Shown: positions 14,693-23,586 of the stretch, piece after piece
Numbering within the stretch: position 1 is the stretch's first letter
Layout: the number at the start of each line of letters is the position of its first letter
Assembly: GCA_910585605.1 (NCBI GenBank)
Contig: CAJUFL010000031.1
Span: forward strand, 1-41,543
Source: an uncultured Lachnospiraceae bacterium
Lineage (GTDB): Bacteria; Bacillota; Clostridia; Lachnospirales; Lachnospiraceae
Direction of reading: 5' to 3'
DNA length: 41,543 nucleotides
Notes under the pieces: model-generated
What the model saw: the letters and a program-made list of their open reading frames with translations, nothing else
Told to the model about the DNA's origin: nothing
The model's database searches: none
Program-made: the position numbers and the translations under genes

Positions 14693-16537
14693 ATGTTTCG
14701 ATTAGAAGAGCGGCAATTACATATCTTAATAGGACTTTTGTGTGGAGCCAGTCTGATATTATTTTGTTTATTTGGAATTGGAAGACTGCCGGAAAAAAGG
14801 GAACCCGGTATTATTGAGGGCATGGGTGATTTTTCAGAGGGCTGGGTGGCTGTTTATGAAACAGAGGATACAGAAAAACTTCAGCAGTACCGGAGTACCC
14901 AGGAAGGGGCAGGGAGTAAAGAAAGCAGCATGATTACGGAAGTTGTTAATTTTCCGGATGCATTTAAGGTAAAGAATAAAAAATCCTTAACATTGAGCCA
15001 TAAGATTCCTGATTTAGACCAGTCTATGGTTTATCTGGCAATCCAGACTGATAATCAGGCTGTGCGGGCATTTGCAGGGGAGGATTTGGTATACAGCAGT
15101 CTGAATGCCGAAAGACGCTTTCCGGTTTCTCATGTGATACCGATAGATCCTCAGTATAGTGGTATGGCGGTTACGATTGAGCTGACCGGTTATGCAAAAA
15201 ATCAGATAGAGATAGAAAAGATACAGATAGGAAGTTATACGGAAGTACTCGTGGAGATTTTTAGGGAAAACGGAGAGTTTTTTGCTGTGGGAATTTTACT
15301 GCTGGGAATCAGCATCTGCATGCTGACGGTTTGGTTTCTTGCGAAAAAAACATGGAAAAAGAAGAGGCTTTTGCTGTATTGCATTCTGGAAGGTTTTGCA
15401 CTGGGATTCCTCCTTTGTTTGGAAAGCAGTTTTGCCAAATTCCTGATTGGCTGGAATTATGGTGTTTATTTTATACAGACCTGCCTGATTGTCTTTGCGG
15501 CAATCTGCCATTTAATAGTAATCCGCAGTTTTGTGTACAGAAGAAAAATGGTGTTTGCGGTGGATATTGGAATCATAGCTTATGGGATTTTTTATATCAG
15601 TGTAATGGTTTTACAGGCATTTTTCTTAATGCGGTTTGATGATATTTATTTTCTGGGAAAAATATTTTTTGTCCTTGGTATTATTTTGTATACCGCTTTG
15701 CTAGGCGTGGCAATCTATATGTATAAGCAGCGGGAAGGAATAACTGTGTTTTATGCAAATATCACGGTGTTAGTCTGCCTGCTGATAAAGATGATGGTAT
15801 GGATATTTGTAAGGCAGGAGAATGTGGGCAGATTGTATATTCCTGCTGGAATTTTCATCTATATGCTGGCTGTATGGATTTGTGGATGGAAACAGATTTT
15901 CCATACAGAGCAGGAAAAGGATACGATAGGATATGGAGATGAGGCGGTAAGAGAACAGGTAATGGAGCAGTTGAATCCTAATTTGCTGTTTGCATCTTTT
16001 AAGACTTTGCAGAATTTAATAAAAAATGGTTCCGATAATAGCGTGAAGATGATATACTATATCTCAGTTTACTTCAGGGGGAACTTAAAAGCCGTGAATC
16101 TGGCTGGTGAGATGATTCCTTTTGAAGAGGAGCTGGAGCATATGATAGCTTATCTACAGATGCAAAAAACGAGAAATTCGGAACTTGATTTTGCGATAGA
16201 GTGTAAGATAAAAGATTTTAATGTGCCAAGACACAGTATAGAACCGATGGTGGAAAACGCAGTAAAGTATGGTGTTGCGAATAATGGCAATAGAGGAAAT
16301 GTTGTGATACGGACATACCAGCGGGAGGAAGGATATGCGATTCAGGTTGTTGATGACGGTGCCGGATTTGACCGGAATAAGCTGACGAGAAAAAGCCCTA
16401 CAGCATTATTGAATTTGTTTGCGATGTTGGAAAAGACTTGTCAGGCAAAGTTCGAGATGATTTCAAAAGAGGGAAAAGGTACAGTTATCACAATAATTTT
16501 GCCGGTATTAGAAAATGATTTGCCTAGAACGGAGTAA
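14693..16537 (+). CDS. LytS/YehU-type membrane sensor lacking the phospho-acceptor histidine
   Basis: A 614-aa protein: TM1 (about 8-30), an extracellular part (about 30-190), a bundle of six to seven TM segments (about 190-400), then a cytoplasmic His_kinase/HATPase region. The dimerisation motif is LNPNLLFASFKTL, where the family has NPHFLFNTLN: the phosphorylatable His is N430. The N box (SIEPMVENAVKYGV) and G box (VVDDGAGFD) are present, so nucleotide binding is plausible. No response regulator is adjacent. It is probably a pseudokinase or signal-sensing scaffold. ATG 14693 follows AAGGGG; the upstream ATG at 14627 overlaps the HAD gene. Confidence 0.8.
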   Translation: MFRLEERQLHILIGLLCGASLILFCLFGIGRLPEKREPGIIEGMGDFSEGWVAVYETEDTEKLQQYRSTQEGAGSKESSMITEVVNFPDAFKVKNKKSLTLSHKIPDLDQSMVYLAIQTDNQAVRAFAGEDLVYSSLNAERRFPVSHVIPIDPQYSGMAVTIELTGYAKNQIEIEKIQIGSYTEVLVEIFRENGEFFAVGILLLGISICMLTVWFLAKKTWKKKRLLLYCILEGFALGFLLCLESSFAKFLIGWNYGVYFIQTCLIVFAAICHLIVIRSFVYRRKMVFAVDIGIIAYGIFYISVMVLQAFFLMRFDDIYFLGKIFFVLGIILYTALLGVAIYMYKQREGITVFYANITVLVCLLIKMMVWIFVRQENVGRLYIPAGIFIYMLAVWICGWKQIFHTEQEKDTIGYGDEAVREQVMEQLNPNLLFASFKTLQNLIKNGSDNSVKMIYYISVYFRGNLKAVNLAGEMIPFEEELEHMIAYLQMQKTRNSELDFAIECKIKDFNVPRHSIEPMVENAVKYGVANNGNRGNVVIRTYQREEGYAIQVVDDGAGFDRNKLTRKSPTALLNLFAMLEKTCQAKFEMISKEGKGTVITIILPVLENDLPRTE

Positions 16538-16563
16538 TTTCCTTAGGCTGGATGGAGGTCACT

Positions 16564-17406
16564 ATGGAGCATATGGATTACGAACAAAACAGACAGTCAG
16601 ACAGTGGCAGTAAAAAAATGGGGATTGCTGACCGTTTTATCACAGCCATGTTTCTGCCAAAGGAATATGGAAGTCTTTTGCGGCTGAAAGTTGGGAAAAT
16701 AATCAGTTATCTGATTCTTCTAATTCTTTTGACGTCTTTAATACAATATGCAATCCCTGCATTAGGAGCCATAACCGGTCTTGGAGGTCTTAAAAATATC
16801 ATATTGAATGAAATACCGGATTTTGCATTAGAAGAGGGGAAATTCTCGTTTGGCGAGAAGCTGGAAAGAAAGGATACGAATCTGGGAGTCTATGTTCTGG
16901 TGGATACCGATAAAGAAAAATTTACAAAAGATGATATACCGGATGGTATGATGGAAGCGGTTCTTGTCAGCAGCACCAATATCCTTTTATATAATAATGT
17001 GGCGGGAATCGGAGGGATGTTACAGGAAGATACTTTTGATCATTATAAATCAGTTACCATAACAAACCAGACTATTGCAAACGGAGTAAACTGGATATAT
17101 GCGATATTGATACTATTGTTTGTGAGTATGTATATTGGTGCTTTCATAAAATATCTGTTTGCCGCTTTGCTTTATTCTGCGGTCATGTACCTACTGTCTA
17201 AAACAATGATGATGGAGCTGACTTTTGGAACAGTATATAAGATTGCATTGTTTGCACAATCTGTTGGTGCAATTGTGATAGCGATAGTATATTGTATCGG
17301 TTCACCATTATTTATTCTGACCGGAAGTGCATTTAATATGCTGGTTACGGTTATCTTAATGAACAAAGCCCTGGTCCAGATGAAACTGGAAAATGAAGCA
17401 TTATAA
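16564..17406 (+). CDS. DUF1189-like membrane protein
   Basis: A 280-aa membrane protein. TM1 lies near residues 36-60, a soluble extracellular region follows (about 61-175), then four closely packed TM segments. The overall plan (TM, large loop, TM cluster starting with a conserved FLPKEYGSLLRLKVGKIISY segment) resembles DUF1189 proteins, function unknown. GGAGG (16554-16558) sits five bases before ATG 16564, so that start is preferred over 16552. It follows the histidine-less sensor by 26 bases and may be its membrane partner. Its stop overlaps that of the convergent CYTH gene. Confidence 0.65.
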   Translation: MEHMDYEQNRQSDSGSKKMGIADRFITAMFLPKEYGSLLRLKVGKIISYLILLILLTSLIQYAIPALGAITGLGGLKNIILNEIPDFALEEGKFSFGEKLERKDTNLGVYVLVDTDKEKFTKDDIPDGMMEAVLVSSTNILLYNNVAGIGGMLQEDTFDHYKSVTITNQTIANGVNWIYAILILLFVSMYIGAFIKYLFAALLYSAVMYLLSKTMMMELTFGTVYKIALFAQSVGAIVIAIVYCIGSPLFILTGSAFNMLVTVILMNKALVQMKLENEAL

Positions 17407-17886
17407 GGTTTTCATCAGCTGTCTGACAGCTGCCTCTGACATAGAACTTAAAGTAGAGTTGTGGAATGTGATTTCATTTGTAACGTCCTTTTCAAGCCAT
17501 GCAGGAGGTTCATAAGACAAGGCAGATTTTTCATCCGGGAACTCTACTTCTGCCAGAAAGAGTCCTTCAAAAATTCCGTGGAAAATATCCAGTTCAATGA
17601 TCAGATTATCTTTTTCCGGTATGTTATATCTGGTTTTGGTAATGATGTTCCCTTCTGTTTTGGTCAGCAGTTTCTCATATGCTTCTCTGGTAAGGGGAAA
17701 TTCTACTTCTTCCCTTTTCATCAGACCATTTCCCTTGTAAGTAAGGATATAGGAATCATTCTTTTTACGGATACGGAGTACGGGACTGGTAATGATATAT
17801 GCCTGTTCCAGATTGTCATGTGGATATGCCGGCAGATTTTCCGGCAGTTCTTCTTTTTTTACTAAAAATTTTCTTTCAATTTCCAT
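17401..17886 (-). CDS. CYTH-domain protein (triphosphate-binding phosphatase family)
   Basis: The protein starts with the family signature MEIERKFLV (ExExK, E2, E4, K6) and has alternating charged strands (VLRIRKKNDSYILTYKG, REEVEFPL, IIELDIF, LAEVEFPDE) of the CYTH tunnel fold, 161 aa. Members hydrolyse tripolyphosphate or thiamine triphosphate, or make cAMP; which one applies is not evident. It is transcribed toward the DUF1189-like gene, with stops overlapping by six bases (TTATAA). Its promoter region is shared with the divergent DJ-1 gene. Confidence 0.92.
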   Translation of the reverse strand: MEIERKFLVKKEELPENLPAYPHDNLEQAYIITSPVLRIRKKNDSYILTYKGNGLMKREEVEFPLTREAYEKLLTKTEGNIITKTRYNIPEKDNLIIELDIFHGIFEGLFLAEVEFPDEKSALSYEPPAWLEKDVTNEITFHNSTLSSMSEAAVRQLMKTL

Positions 17887-17983
17887 GGAAATCTCCCTTC
17901 TGCCAGTGAAACGGTTTTGTGATCATTGGATAATCAGGATGCAATCATTTCATCAGGTATAACCTTAGCATATTTTACCTTCA

Positions 17984-18015
17984 TTGACAAATATTTTAAT
18001 ATAAATTAAAATATT
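17984..18015 (+). promoter_or_regulatory. Promoter with embedded perfect palindrome before the DJ-1 gene
   Basis: TTGACA (17984-17989) and TAAAAT (18007-18012) are spaced by 17 bp. An inverted repeat AATATTTTAAT / ATTAAAATATT (17990-18000 and 18005-18015, four-base centre) fills the spacer and covers the -10. A dimeric repressor bound there would block RNA polymerase. The factor is unknown. Confidence 0.7.
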
Positions 18016-18044
18016 GCTAGTTGTATGAAGAAAGGAAGATGTCA

Positions 18045-18596
18045 ATGAAGAAGGTATATTTATTTTTGGCTACAGGCTTTGAAGAGGTAGAGGCATTAAC
18101 GGTTGTAGATATTTTGAGAAGAGGCGGTGTTGACTGCAAAACAGTATCAGTTACAGGAGATTATGATGTCACAAGCTCCCATATGGTTATCGTGAGAGCT
18201 GATTTATTATTTGATGAAGCGGATTTTTCTGACGGAGAGATGCTGGTCATGCCTGGAGGGATACCGGGAACACCTAATCTGAAAGCACATGAAGGACTTG
18301 TGAAGCTGATCAGACAGTACAAAGAGGCGGGAAAAGATCTGGCAGCAGTGTGTGCAGCACCAACTATATATGGTGAAATGGGACTTTTGAAAGGAAAAAA
18401 TGCAACCTGTTTTCCAGGAATGGAAGATGGGCTGCTTGGTGCAAATAAGCTGACAGATAATGTAGTCTGTGATGGGCAGTTTATAACCAGCAGGGGTATG
18501 GGAACCTGCATTGATTTTGGTCTTGCCCTGCTTGCAAGATTGACAGATCAGGATAAAGCACAGGAAATAGGAAAGAAAATCGTATATTACAGATAA
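18045..18596 (+). CDS. DJ-1/PfpI family protein (YajL/ThiJ-like)
   Basis: A 183-aa single-domain protein with the DJ-1 nucleophile elbow AVCAAPTIYG (C103), the conserved acidic stretch GFEEVEA near residues 11-17 and PGGIPG. Relatives are deglycases, chaperones or redox sensors protecting against carbonyl or oxidative stress; which activity applies is unknown. GAAAGGAAG is well spaced to ATG 18045, while ATG 18039 directly abuts it. It is transcribed from a palindromic promoter and is divergent from the CYTH gene. Confidence 0.9.
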   Translation: MKKVYLFLATGFEEVEALTVVDILRRGGVDCKTVSVTGDYDVTSSHMVIVRADLLFDEADFSDGEMLVMPGGIPGTPNLKAHEGLVKLIRQYKEAGKDLAAVCAAPTIYGEMGLLKGKNATCFPGMEDGLLGANKLTDNVVCDGQFITSRGMGTCIDFGLALLARLTDQDKAQEIGKKIVYYR

Positions 18597-18709
18597 CAGT
18601 GCAGACATTTATGAACCGGGTCTGACTGTAAGTCAAATACCGCAGCCAAGGTCAGTGCAGGTATATTCACCTGACTTGCTGCCTGTGGGAATAAAAGAGG
18701 ACATAACAT

Positions 18710-21070
18710 ATGTATCAGATAAAAATATCTGTGCGCAGTTTAGTGGAGTTTATTTTCCGAAGCGGAGACATTGCCAGCAAAGATGGAACGTTTTCTAAAG
18801 AGGCAATGCAGGAAGGAAGCAGAATCCACAGGAAAATCCAGGGAAAGATGGGATTAAATTATGCGGCAGAAGTACCTTTGAAAATTGATATTGTAAAACC
18901 TGATTTTGTACTTACCATTGACGGAAGGGCAGACGGAATCCTGACGGAGGAAAAAGGGGTTACGATAGATGAGATCAAAGGTGTTTATAAAAAGCTGGAA
19001 CATATAGAGTGTCCTGTTTTTGTGCATAAGGCTCAGGCGATGTGCTATGCCTATATATATGCTCTGGAAAAAGAACTTGATGAGATAACAGTGCAGATGA
19101 CTTATTGTAATCTGGATACCGAGGAAATCAAGAGATTCCGTGAAATGTTTTCTTTTGAGTTTTTGAAAAACTGGTTTCATGAACTGACCGAGGAATATTG
19201 CAGATGGACACAATTTGATGTGGATAACAGGGAGATGAGGAATGACACTATAGAGCATCTGGAATTTCCTTATCCTTATAGAAATGGACAAAGAGATATG
19301 GCTGGTACGGTATATCTGTCCATAAAAGGGAAACGGAATTTATTTGTTCAGGCACCCACGGGAATCGGGAAAACCATGGCTGCAATCTTTCCGGCAGTAA
19401 AGGCGATGGGAGATGGATATGGGGAAAAACTGTTTTATCTGACGGCAAAAACCATTGCCAGAGGTGTTGCTGTTGACGGTCTGGAGGTTTTAAGGAAAAA
19501 CGGATTACACTTTAGGAGTGTTTTAATTACGGCAAAAGAAAAGATATGCCCGTTAGAAGAAGTAAACTGTGAACCAGAGCATTGCCCCTATGCGAAAGGG
19601 CACTATGACCGGATTAATGAAGCTGTTTATGACTGCATTACCCATGAAATGAATATTACAAGAGAAGTTTTATTGGAATATGCCAATGGGCATATGGTGT
19701 GTCCGTTTGAAATGGGTCTGGATGTCAGTCTTTTTGTGGATGGCATTATCTGTGATTATAATTATGTATTTGATCCAAGGGTGAAGCTTAAGAGGTATTT
19801 TGGGGAAGGTGCTAAGGGAGAGTTTTTATTTTTGGTAGATGAGGCTCATAATCTTGTAGAGAGAGCATCCTCTATGTATAGTGCTGCACTTTTTAAAGAA
19901 GATTTTTTGAAAATGAGGAAATTGCTGCTTCCTTATCACGCAAAGCTTGGAAAACTTCTTGGCAGCTGTAACCGGGAACTGCTGGTTTATAAAAAAGAAT
20001 GCGATAATGATAAAGGCTATGCCATGATTGACAGTCTTGACGGCTTTTATTTAAAACTGTTAAGGGTACATGCACAGATGGAATCATTTTTAGAAGAGAG
20101 CAAAGAGATACCGGCATTGAAACCCCATAAAGAAGAAATACTGGATTTTTATTTTCAGATTAACCAGTTTTTAAATATTTATGAGCTGCTTGATGAAAGT
20201 TATGAAATATATGGGGAACAGTTAAGGGATAACTGCTTTATGATAAAATTATATTGTATCCATCCCGCGAAAAATCTGACAGACTGCATTGATAAAGGGA
20301 ATGCGACAGTTTTCTTTTCTGCCACTATGCTGCCCATTACTTATTATAAAGAGCTTTTACATGACAGTGAAGAGGATTATGCAATTTATATCCCCTCCCC
20401 ATTTCCCAAAGAAAACAGAGGGCTGTTTGCAGGTATTGATGTCAGCAGCCGCTATAAGTTAAGGGGACCTGGGCAGTATGAAAAGATGGCTAGGTATTTA
20501 GATTGTTTGGTACATGGGAAAAAGGGAAATTATATGGCGTTTTTCCCTTCTTATAAGATGTTAAATGATGTTTACGGGGCGGCTATGGAGCACGGACTGT
20601 TGTCAGATATAGATGTGATATGCCAAAGTGCACATTTATCAGAGGAGGAGAGGGAAGCTTTTTTAGGACGCTTCCGGGAAAAAGATGCACCAGTATTGGG
20701 ATTTTGTATTTTGGGTGGTATATTTTCTGAAGGTATCGACCTGGCTGGCAGGTATTTGATTGGTGCAGCAATTATAGGAACTGGCCTTCCCATGGTCTGT
20801 AATGAAAAGGAGATACAGCAGCAATATTTTGCGGATAAAGAGGGAAAAGGGTTTGAGTATGCATATCTTTATCCGGGAATGAACAAGGTGCAGCAGGCAG
20901 CGGGACGTGTAATCCGCACCATGGAAGATAAAGGAGTGATTCTTTTGCTGGACGAACGTTTTGTGACAAGGCAGGTAGTGGATACATTTCCAATGGAATG
21001 GGAGGATTATCAGGTTGTGACCCTTGCCACTGTAAAGGAAAAAATTTCGGATTTCTGGAAAGGGTGCTGA
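18710..21070 (+). CDS. DinG/XPD-type helicase fused to an N-terminal PD-(D/E)XK nuclease-like domain
   Basis: A 786-aa superfamily 2 iron-sulfur helicase. The N-terminal 170 residues look Cas4/RecB-like: GSRIHRKIQ (H40), IDGRADGIL (D71/D75) and DEIKGV (E88-x-K90). The helicase has Walker A QAPTGIGKT (214-222), an iron-sulfur cysteine group (C280, C287, C292, with C331 in CPFE the likely fourth), VDEAH (376-380) and the late motif QAAGRVIRT. It is likely a 5'-3' DNA helicase-nuclease in repair. It stands 113 bp after the DJ-1 gene and is not next to CRISPR genes. GAGGACATAACAT precedes the ATG. Confidence 0.9.
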   Translation: MYQIKISVRSLVEFIFRSGDIASKDGTFSKEAMQEGSRIHRKIQGKMGLNYAAEVPLKIDIVKPDFVLTIDGRADGILTEEKGVTIDEIKGVYKKLEHIECPVFVHKAQAMCYAYIYALEKELDEITVQMTYCNLDTEEIKRFREMFSFEFLKNWFHELTEEYCRWTQFDVDNREMRNDTIEHLEFPYPYRNGQRDMAGTVYLSIKGKRNLFVQAPTGIGKTMAAIFPAVKAMGDGYGEKLFYLTAKTIARGVAVDGLEVLRKNGLHFRSVLITAKEKICPLEEVNCEPEHCPYAKGHYDRINEAVYDCITHEMNITREVLLEYANGHMVCPFEMGLDVSLFVDGIICDYNYVFDPRVKLKRYFGEGAKGEFLFLVDEAHNLVERASSMYSAALFKEDFLKMRKLLLPYHAKLGKLLGSCNRELLVYKKECDNDKGYAMIDSLDGFYLKLLRVHAQMESFLEESKEIPALKPHKEEILDFYFQINQFLNIYELLDESYEIYGEQLRDNCFMIKLYCIHPAKNLTDCIDKGNATVFFSATMLPITYYKELLHDSEEDYAIYIPSPFPKENRGLFAGIDVSSRYKLRGPGQYEKMARYLDCLVHGKKGNYMAFFPSYKMLNDVYGAAMEHGLLSDIDVICQSAHLSEEEREAFLGRFREKDAPVLGFCILGGIFSEGIDLAGRYLIGAAIIGTGLPMVCNEKEIQQQYFADKEGKGFEYAYLYPGMNKVQQAAGRVIRTMEDKGVILLLDERFVTRQVVDTFPMEWEDYQVVTLATVKEKISDFWKGC

Positions 21071-21071
21071 C

Positions 21072-21100
21072 TTGCAACAAATGGAAAAAAGAGGTATACT
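21072..21100 (+). promoter_or_regulatory. Promoter before the Cof/murF pair
   Basis: TTGCAA (21072-21077) and TATACT (21095-21100) are spaced by 17 bp, directly behind the helicase stop. It would drive the HAD gene and murF. Confidence 0.55.
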
Positions 21101-21165
21101 TACATCAACTATAAAACAGCAATTTGGTTATGCCTGATTGGCAGTAACGGTACTAAGGAGAATGA

Positions 21166-22008
21166 ATGAGACGATTATTTGTAAGTGATTTGGACGGAAC
21201 ACTGTTAAATAGCAAGGCAGAATTAAGTGATGTGACAACAGATATCATCAACAAAGGAATTCAGCAGGGATTGGAGTTTACGATATCCACAGCAAGAACC
21301 CCTGCGACGGCACTTAAGATTATTGAAGGTCTCAATCTGAAGCTTCCAATCATGATGATGAATGGTGTTTTAATTTATGATATGGAACAAAAGAAATACA
21401 TAAAGCAAGCTGTTTTAGATGAAACGATTGTTATGGTTTTGTTAGGAATGATTAAGTTAAGAGGACTCAGCTGTTTTTTGTATTCGTTGGCAGATGACCA
21501 GTTCTTTGCATATTATGATAGTGTGGATTCGGTTTCATTGAATTATTTTCGCAATGAGCGTATCATGAAATTTGATAAAAAGTTTGCAGAGGTAGAAGAT
21601 TTGAGCCTGATGGCAGGAAAAAATATCATTTACTGCATGCTTCGGGAGCCAAAGGAAAGACTGGAAGGTCTTTATCGTGAATTGGCGGTAGTAAAAGGAG
21701 TCAAAACAGAGTTTTATGCAGATATTTACAGCGATAACTATTATATGCTGGAAATTTATAGTGATCAGGCTTCCAAGAAAGAAGCACTTTCCTGTCTTCG
21801 TACGTTTAAAGATTATGACAGTGTGATAAGTTTTGGGGATAATCTGAATGATAAAGCATTGCTGGAAGCCAGTGATTATTTTTATGCAGTTGCAAATGCA
21901 CATCCTGAAATTCAAAATATGGCACATTCCGTGATTCCATCGAATGATGAAGACGGGGTTGCCCGGTTTATTGAACAAATGATGAAACAAACCGGAGAAA
22001 TGGAGTAG
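21166..22008 (+). CDS. Cof-type HAD-IIB phosphatase
   Basis: A 280-aa phosphatase with motif I FVSDLDGTLLN (D8, D10), an S/T motif ISTARTP, and motif IV ISFGDNLNDKALLE. The substrate is unknown; sugar phosphates are typical for this subgroup. AAGGAG is just upstream of ATG 21166. It ends two bases before murF, so the two are co-translated from one mRNA. Confidence 0.92.
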   Translation: MRRLFVSDLDGTLLNSKAELSDVTTDIINKGIQQGLEFTISTARTPATALKIIEGLNLKLPIMMMNGVLIYDMEQKKYIKQAVLDETIVMVLLGMIKLRGLSCFLYSLADDQFFAYYDSVDSVSLNYFRNERIMKFDKKFAEVEDLSLMAGKNIIYCMLREPKERLEGLYRELAVVKGVKTEFYADIYSDNYYMLEIYSDQASKKEALSCLRTFKDYDSVISFGDNLNDKALLEASDYFYAVANAHPEIQNMAHSVIPSNDEDGVARFIEQMMKQTGEME

Positions 22009-22010
22009 TT

Positions 22011-23390
22011 ATGGAGAATATTACAGTTAAGGATATTGTGGAATTTACGAACGGAGTACTGATGTGTGGGGATGAGAATACTCCTGTAAAAGACATTTGT
22101 ATAAATTCCAAGGAAATAAAAGAAGGTGATTTGTTTGTTCCTATTATCGGGGAAAAAGTTGATGCACACCGTTTTATTGAATCAGCATTGGAAACGGGAG
22201 CAGCAACGCTTACTTCCGTACATAATGATGTAGACGTAGACGTGTCTGACAGACCATATATCCGTGTAAATGATACTGTGGATGCCTTACAACGAATCGG
22301 GGCAGCTGTCAGAAAGCGGATTTCAATTCCTGTAGTTGCAGTAACTGGAAGTGTGGGAAAAACGACTACAAGAGAGATGATAGCAAAGGCACTTTCTTCG
22401 GAAAAAAAGACTTATCAGACAGAGGGAAATTTAAATTCCCAGATTGGTGTCCCGATTACGTTGTCCAGAATGAGCGAAAGAGATGAGATTGCAGTATTAG
22501 AGCTCGGAATCAGCGAAGACGGACAGATGGATGTTTTATCTGAGATAGTAAGACCTGATATGGCGGTCGTGACGACTATCGGAGTTGCCCATATTGAGTT
22601 TATGAAAACACGTGAGAACATAAGGAAGCAAAAACTCAGTGTTGTTCATTTTATGAGAGAGGGGGGGACTTTGTTTTTAAATGGTGATGACGAGTTACTA
22701 AGAAATGCAAAAGAGGCAGAAGAACTTACCTGCCGCACACTTTATTATGGAACGGAAGACTGGTGCGATTATTATGCAAAGAACATTGTGTATTATGATT
22801 CCCATACTGAATTTACCTGTGTGCATGGCGGGCAGGAGGTGCCGGTTTCGTTAAATACGCTTGGTAAACATAATGTGGGAAACTGCGTTGCGGCACTGGC
22901 GGTAGCAAATGAAAACGGAATTCCGATGTCTGTTGCAGCAGCCGGGTTTTCAGGATTTGAGGGGCTAAGACAGCGGATTATTCATATAGATAACAAATTT
23001 ACTATGATTGATGATACTTATAATGCCAGTCCGGATTCCATGAAAGCAAGTATCAGGGTGCTATGTGATATACCTTGTAATGGTCGCAGGATTGCCGTTT
23101 TGGGAGATATGTTTGAATTGGGAGAAAATGAAGTCAGATATCACCAGGAAGTTGGGGAATTTCTGCTGGATAAGCCGATAGATGAAGTGATAGTGATGGG
23201 AGAATTATCCCAGAACATCAAGCAGATTCTGGAAAAAAATGAAAGCAAAATAAAAGTATATACATTTTCTGATAATGAAGAGGCGGCAATTTATCTGATG
23301 GCTACCCTGAAAACAGAAGATGTGGTTTTGCTTAAAGCCTCAAACGGAATGAATTTAAAAGAGGTTGTAAATATTCTGCTGTCTGAGTAA
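22011..23390 (+). CDS. murF: UDP-MurNAc-tripeptide-D-alanyl-D-alanine ligase MurF
   Basis: MurF adds D-Ala-D-Ala to UDP-MurNAc-tripeptide, the last cytoplasmic step of the peptidoglycan precursor. The sequence begins with the MurF N-terminal domain (SKEIKEGDLFVPIIGEKVDAH), then the ATP loop VAVTGSVGKTTT (109-120), EGNLNSQIGVP, the Mur ligase central motif AVLELGI, and DDTYNASPDSMKAS, which is diagnostic for MurF. The length of 459 aa is normal. It follows the Cof gene by two bases; the ribosome binding site lies within that gene's end (GGAGAAATGGAG). No other division genes are in view. Confidence 0.95.
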   Translation: MENITVKDIVEFTNGVLMCGDENTPVKDICINSKEIKEGDLFVPIIGEKVDAHRFIESALETGAATLTSVHNDVDVDVSDRPYIRVNDTVDALQRIGAAVRKRISIPVVAVTGSVGKTTTREMIAKALSSEKKTYQTEGNLNSQIGVPITLSRMSERDEIAVLELGISEDGQMDVLSEIVRPDMAVVTTIGVAHIEFMKTRENIRKQKLSVVHFMREGGTLFLNGDDELLRNAKEAEELTCRTLYYGTEDWCDYYAKNIVYYDSHTEFTCVHGGQEVPVSLNTLGKHNVGNCVAALAVANENGIPMSVAAAGFSGFEGLRQRIIHIDNKFTMIDDTYNASPDSMKASIRVLCDIPCNGRRIAVLGDMFELGENEVRYHQEVGEFLLDKPIDEVIVMGELSQNIKQILEKNESKIKVYTFSDNEEAAIYLMATLKTEDVVLLKASNGMNLKEVVNILLSE

Positions 23391-23450
23391 AGTCAATGCA
23401 GCAGGGCGGTGTCATTGAATTAAAAATATTGTTAATTTAAAAGAAGATGC

Positions 23451-23498
23451 TTGACATAGTGATATAAGGGTGATATTATAATAACAGTAATCATTACT
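23451..23498 (+). promoter_or_regulatory. Rubrerythrin promoter with PerR/Fur-like palindrome
   Basis: TTGACA (23451-23456) and TATTAT (23474-23479) are spaced by 17 bp. Just past the -10, AGTAATCATTACT (23486-23498) is a perfect 6-1-6 palindrome. Its core TAATxATTA equals the centre of the PerR box consensus. Peroxide-regulated rubrerythrins are common in clostridia, so PerR control is a fair inference. Confidence 0.6.
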
Positions 23499-23586
23499 AT
23501 ATTTATTGGAAATGATGAACCTGTATTTCAAAACCAGAGTTTCTTAATTATTTAACTATATTATTTACAGAAAAGGAGATAAAATT

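Noticed and set aside
17461..17865. 134-codon plus-strand ORF opposite the CYTH gene
   Set aside because: The minus strand carries the complete CYTH signature; the plus frame has no start site or recognisable domain.
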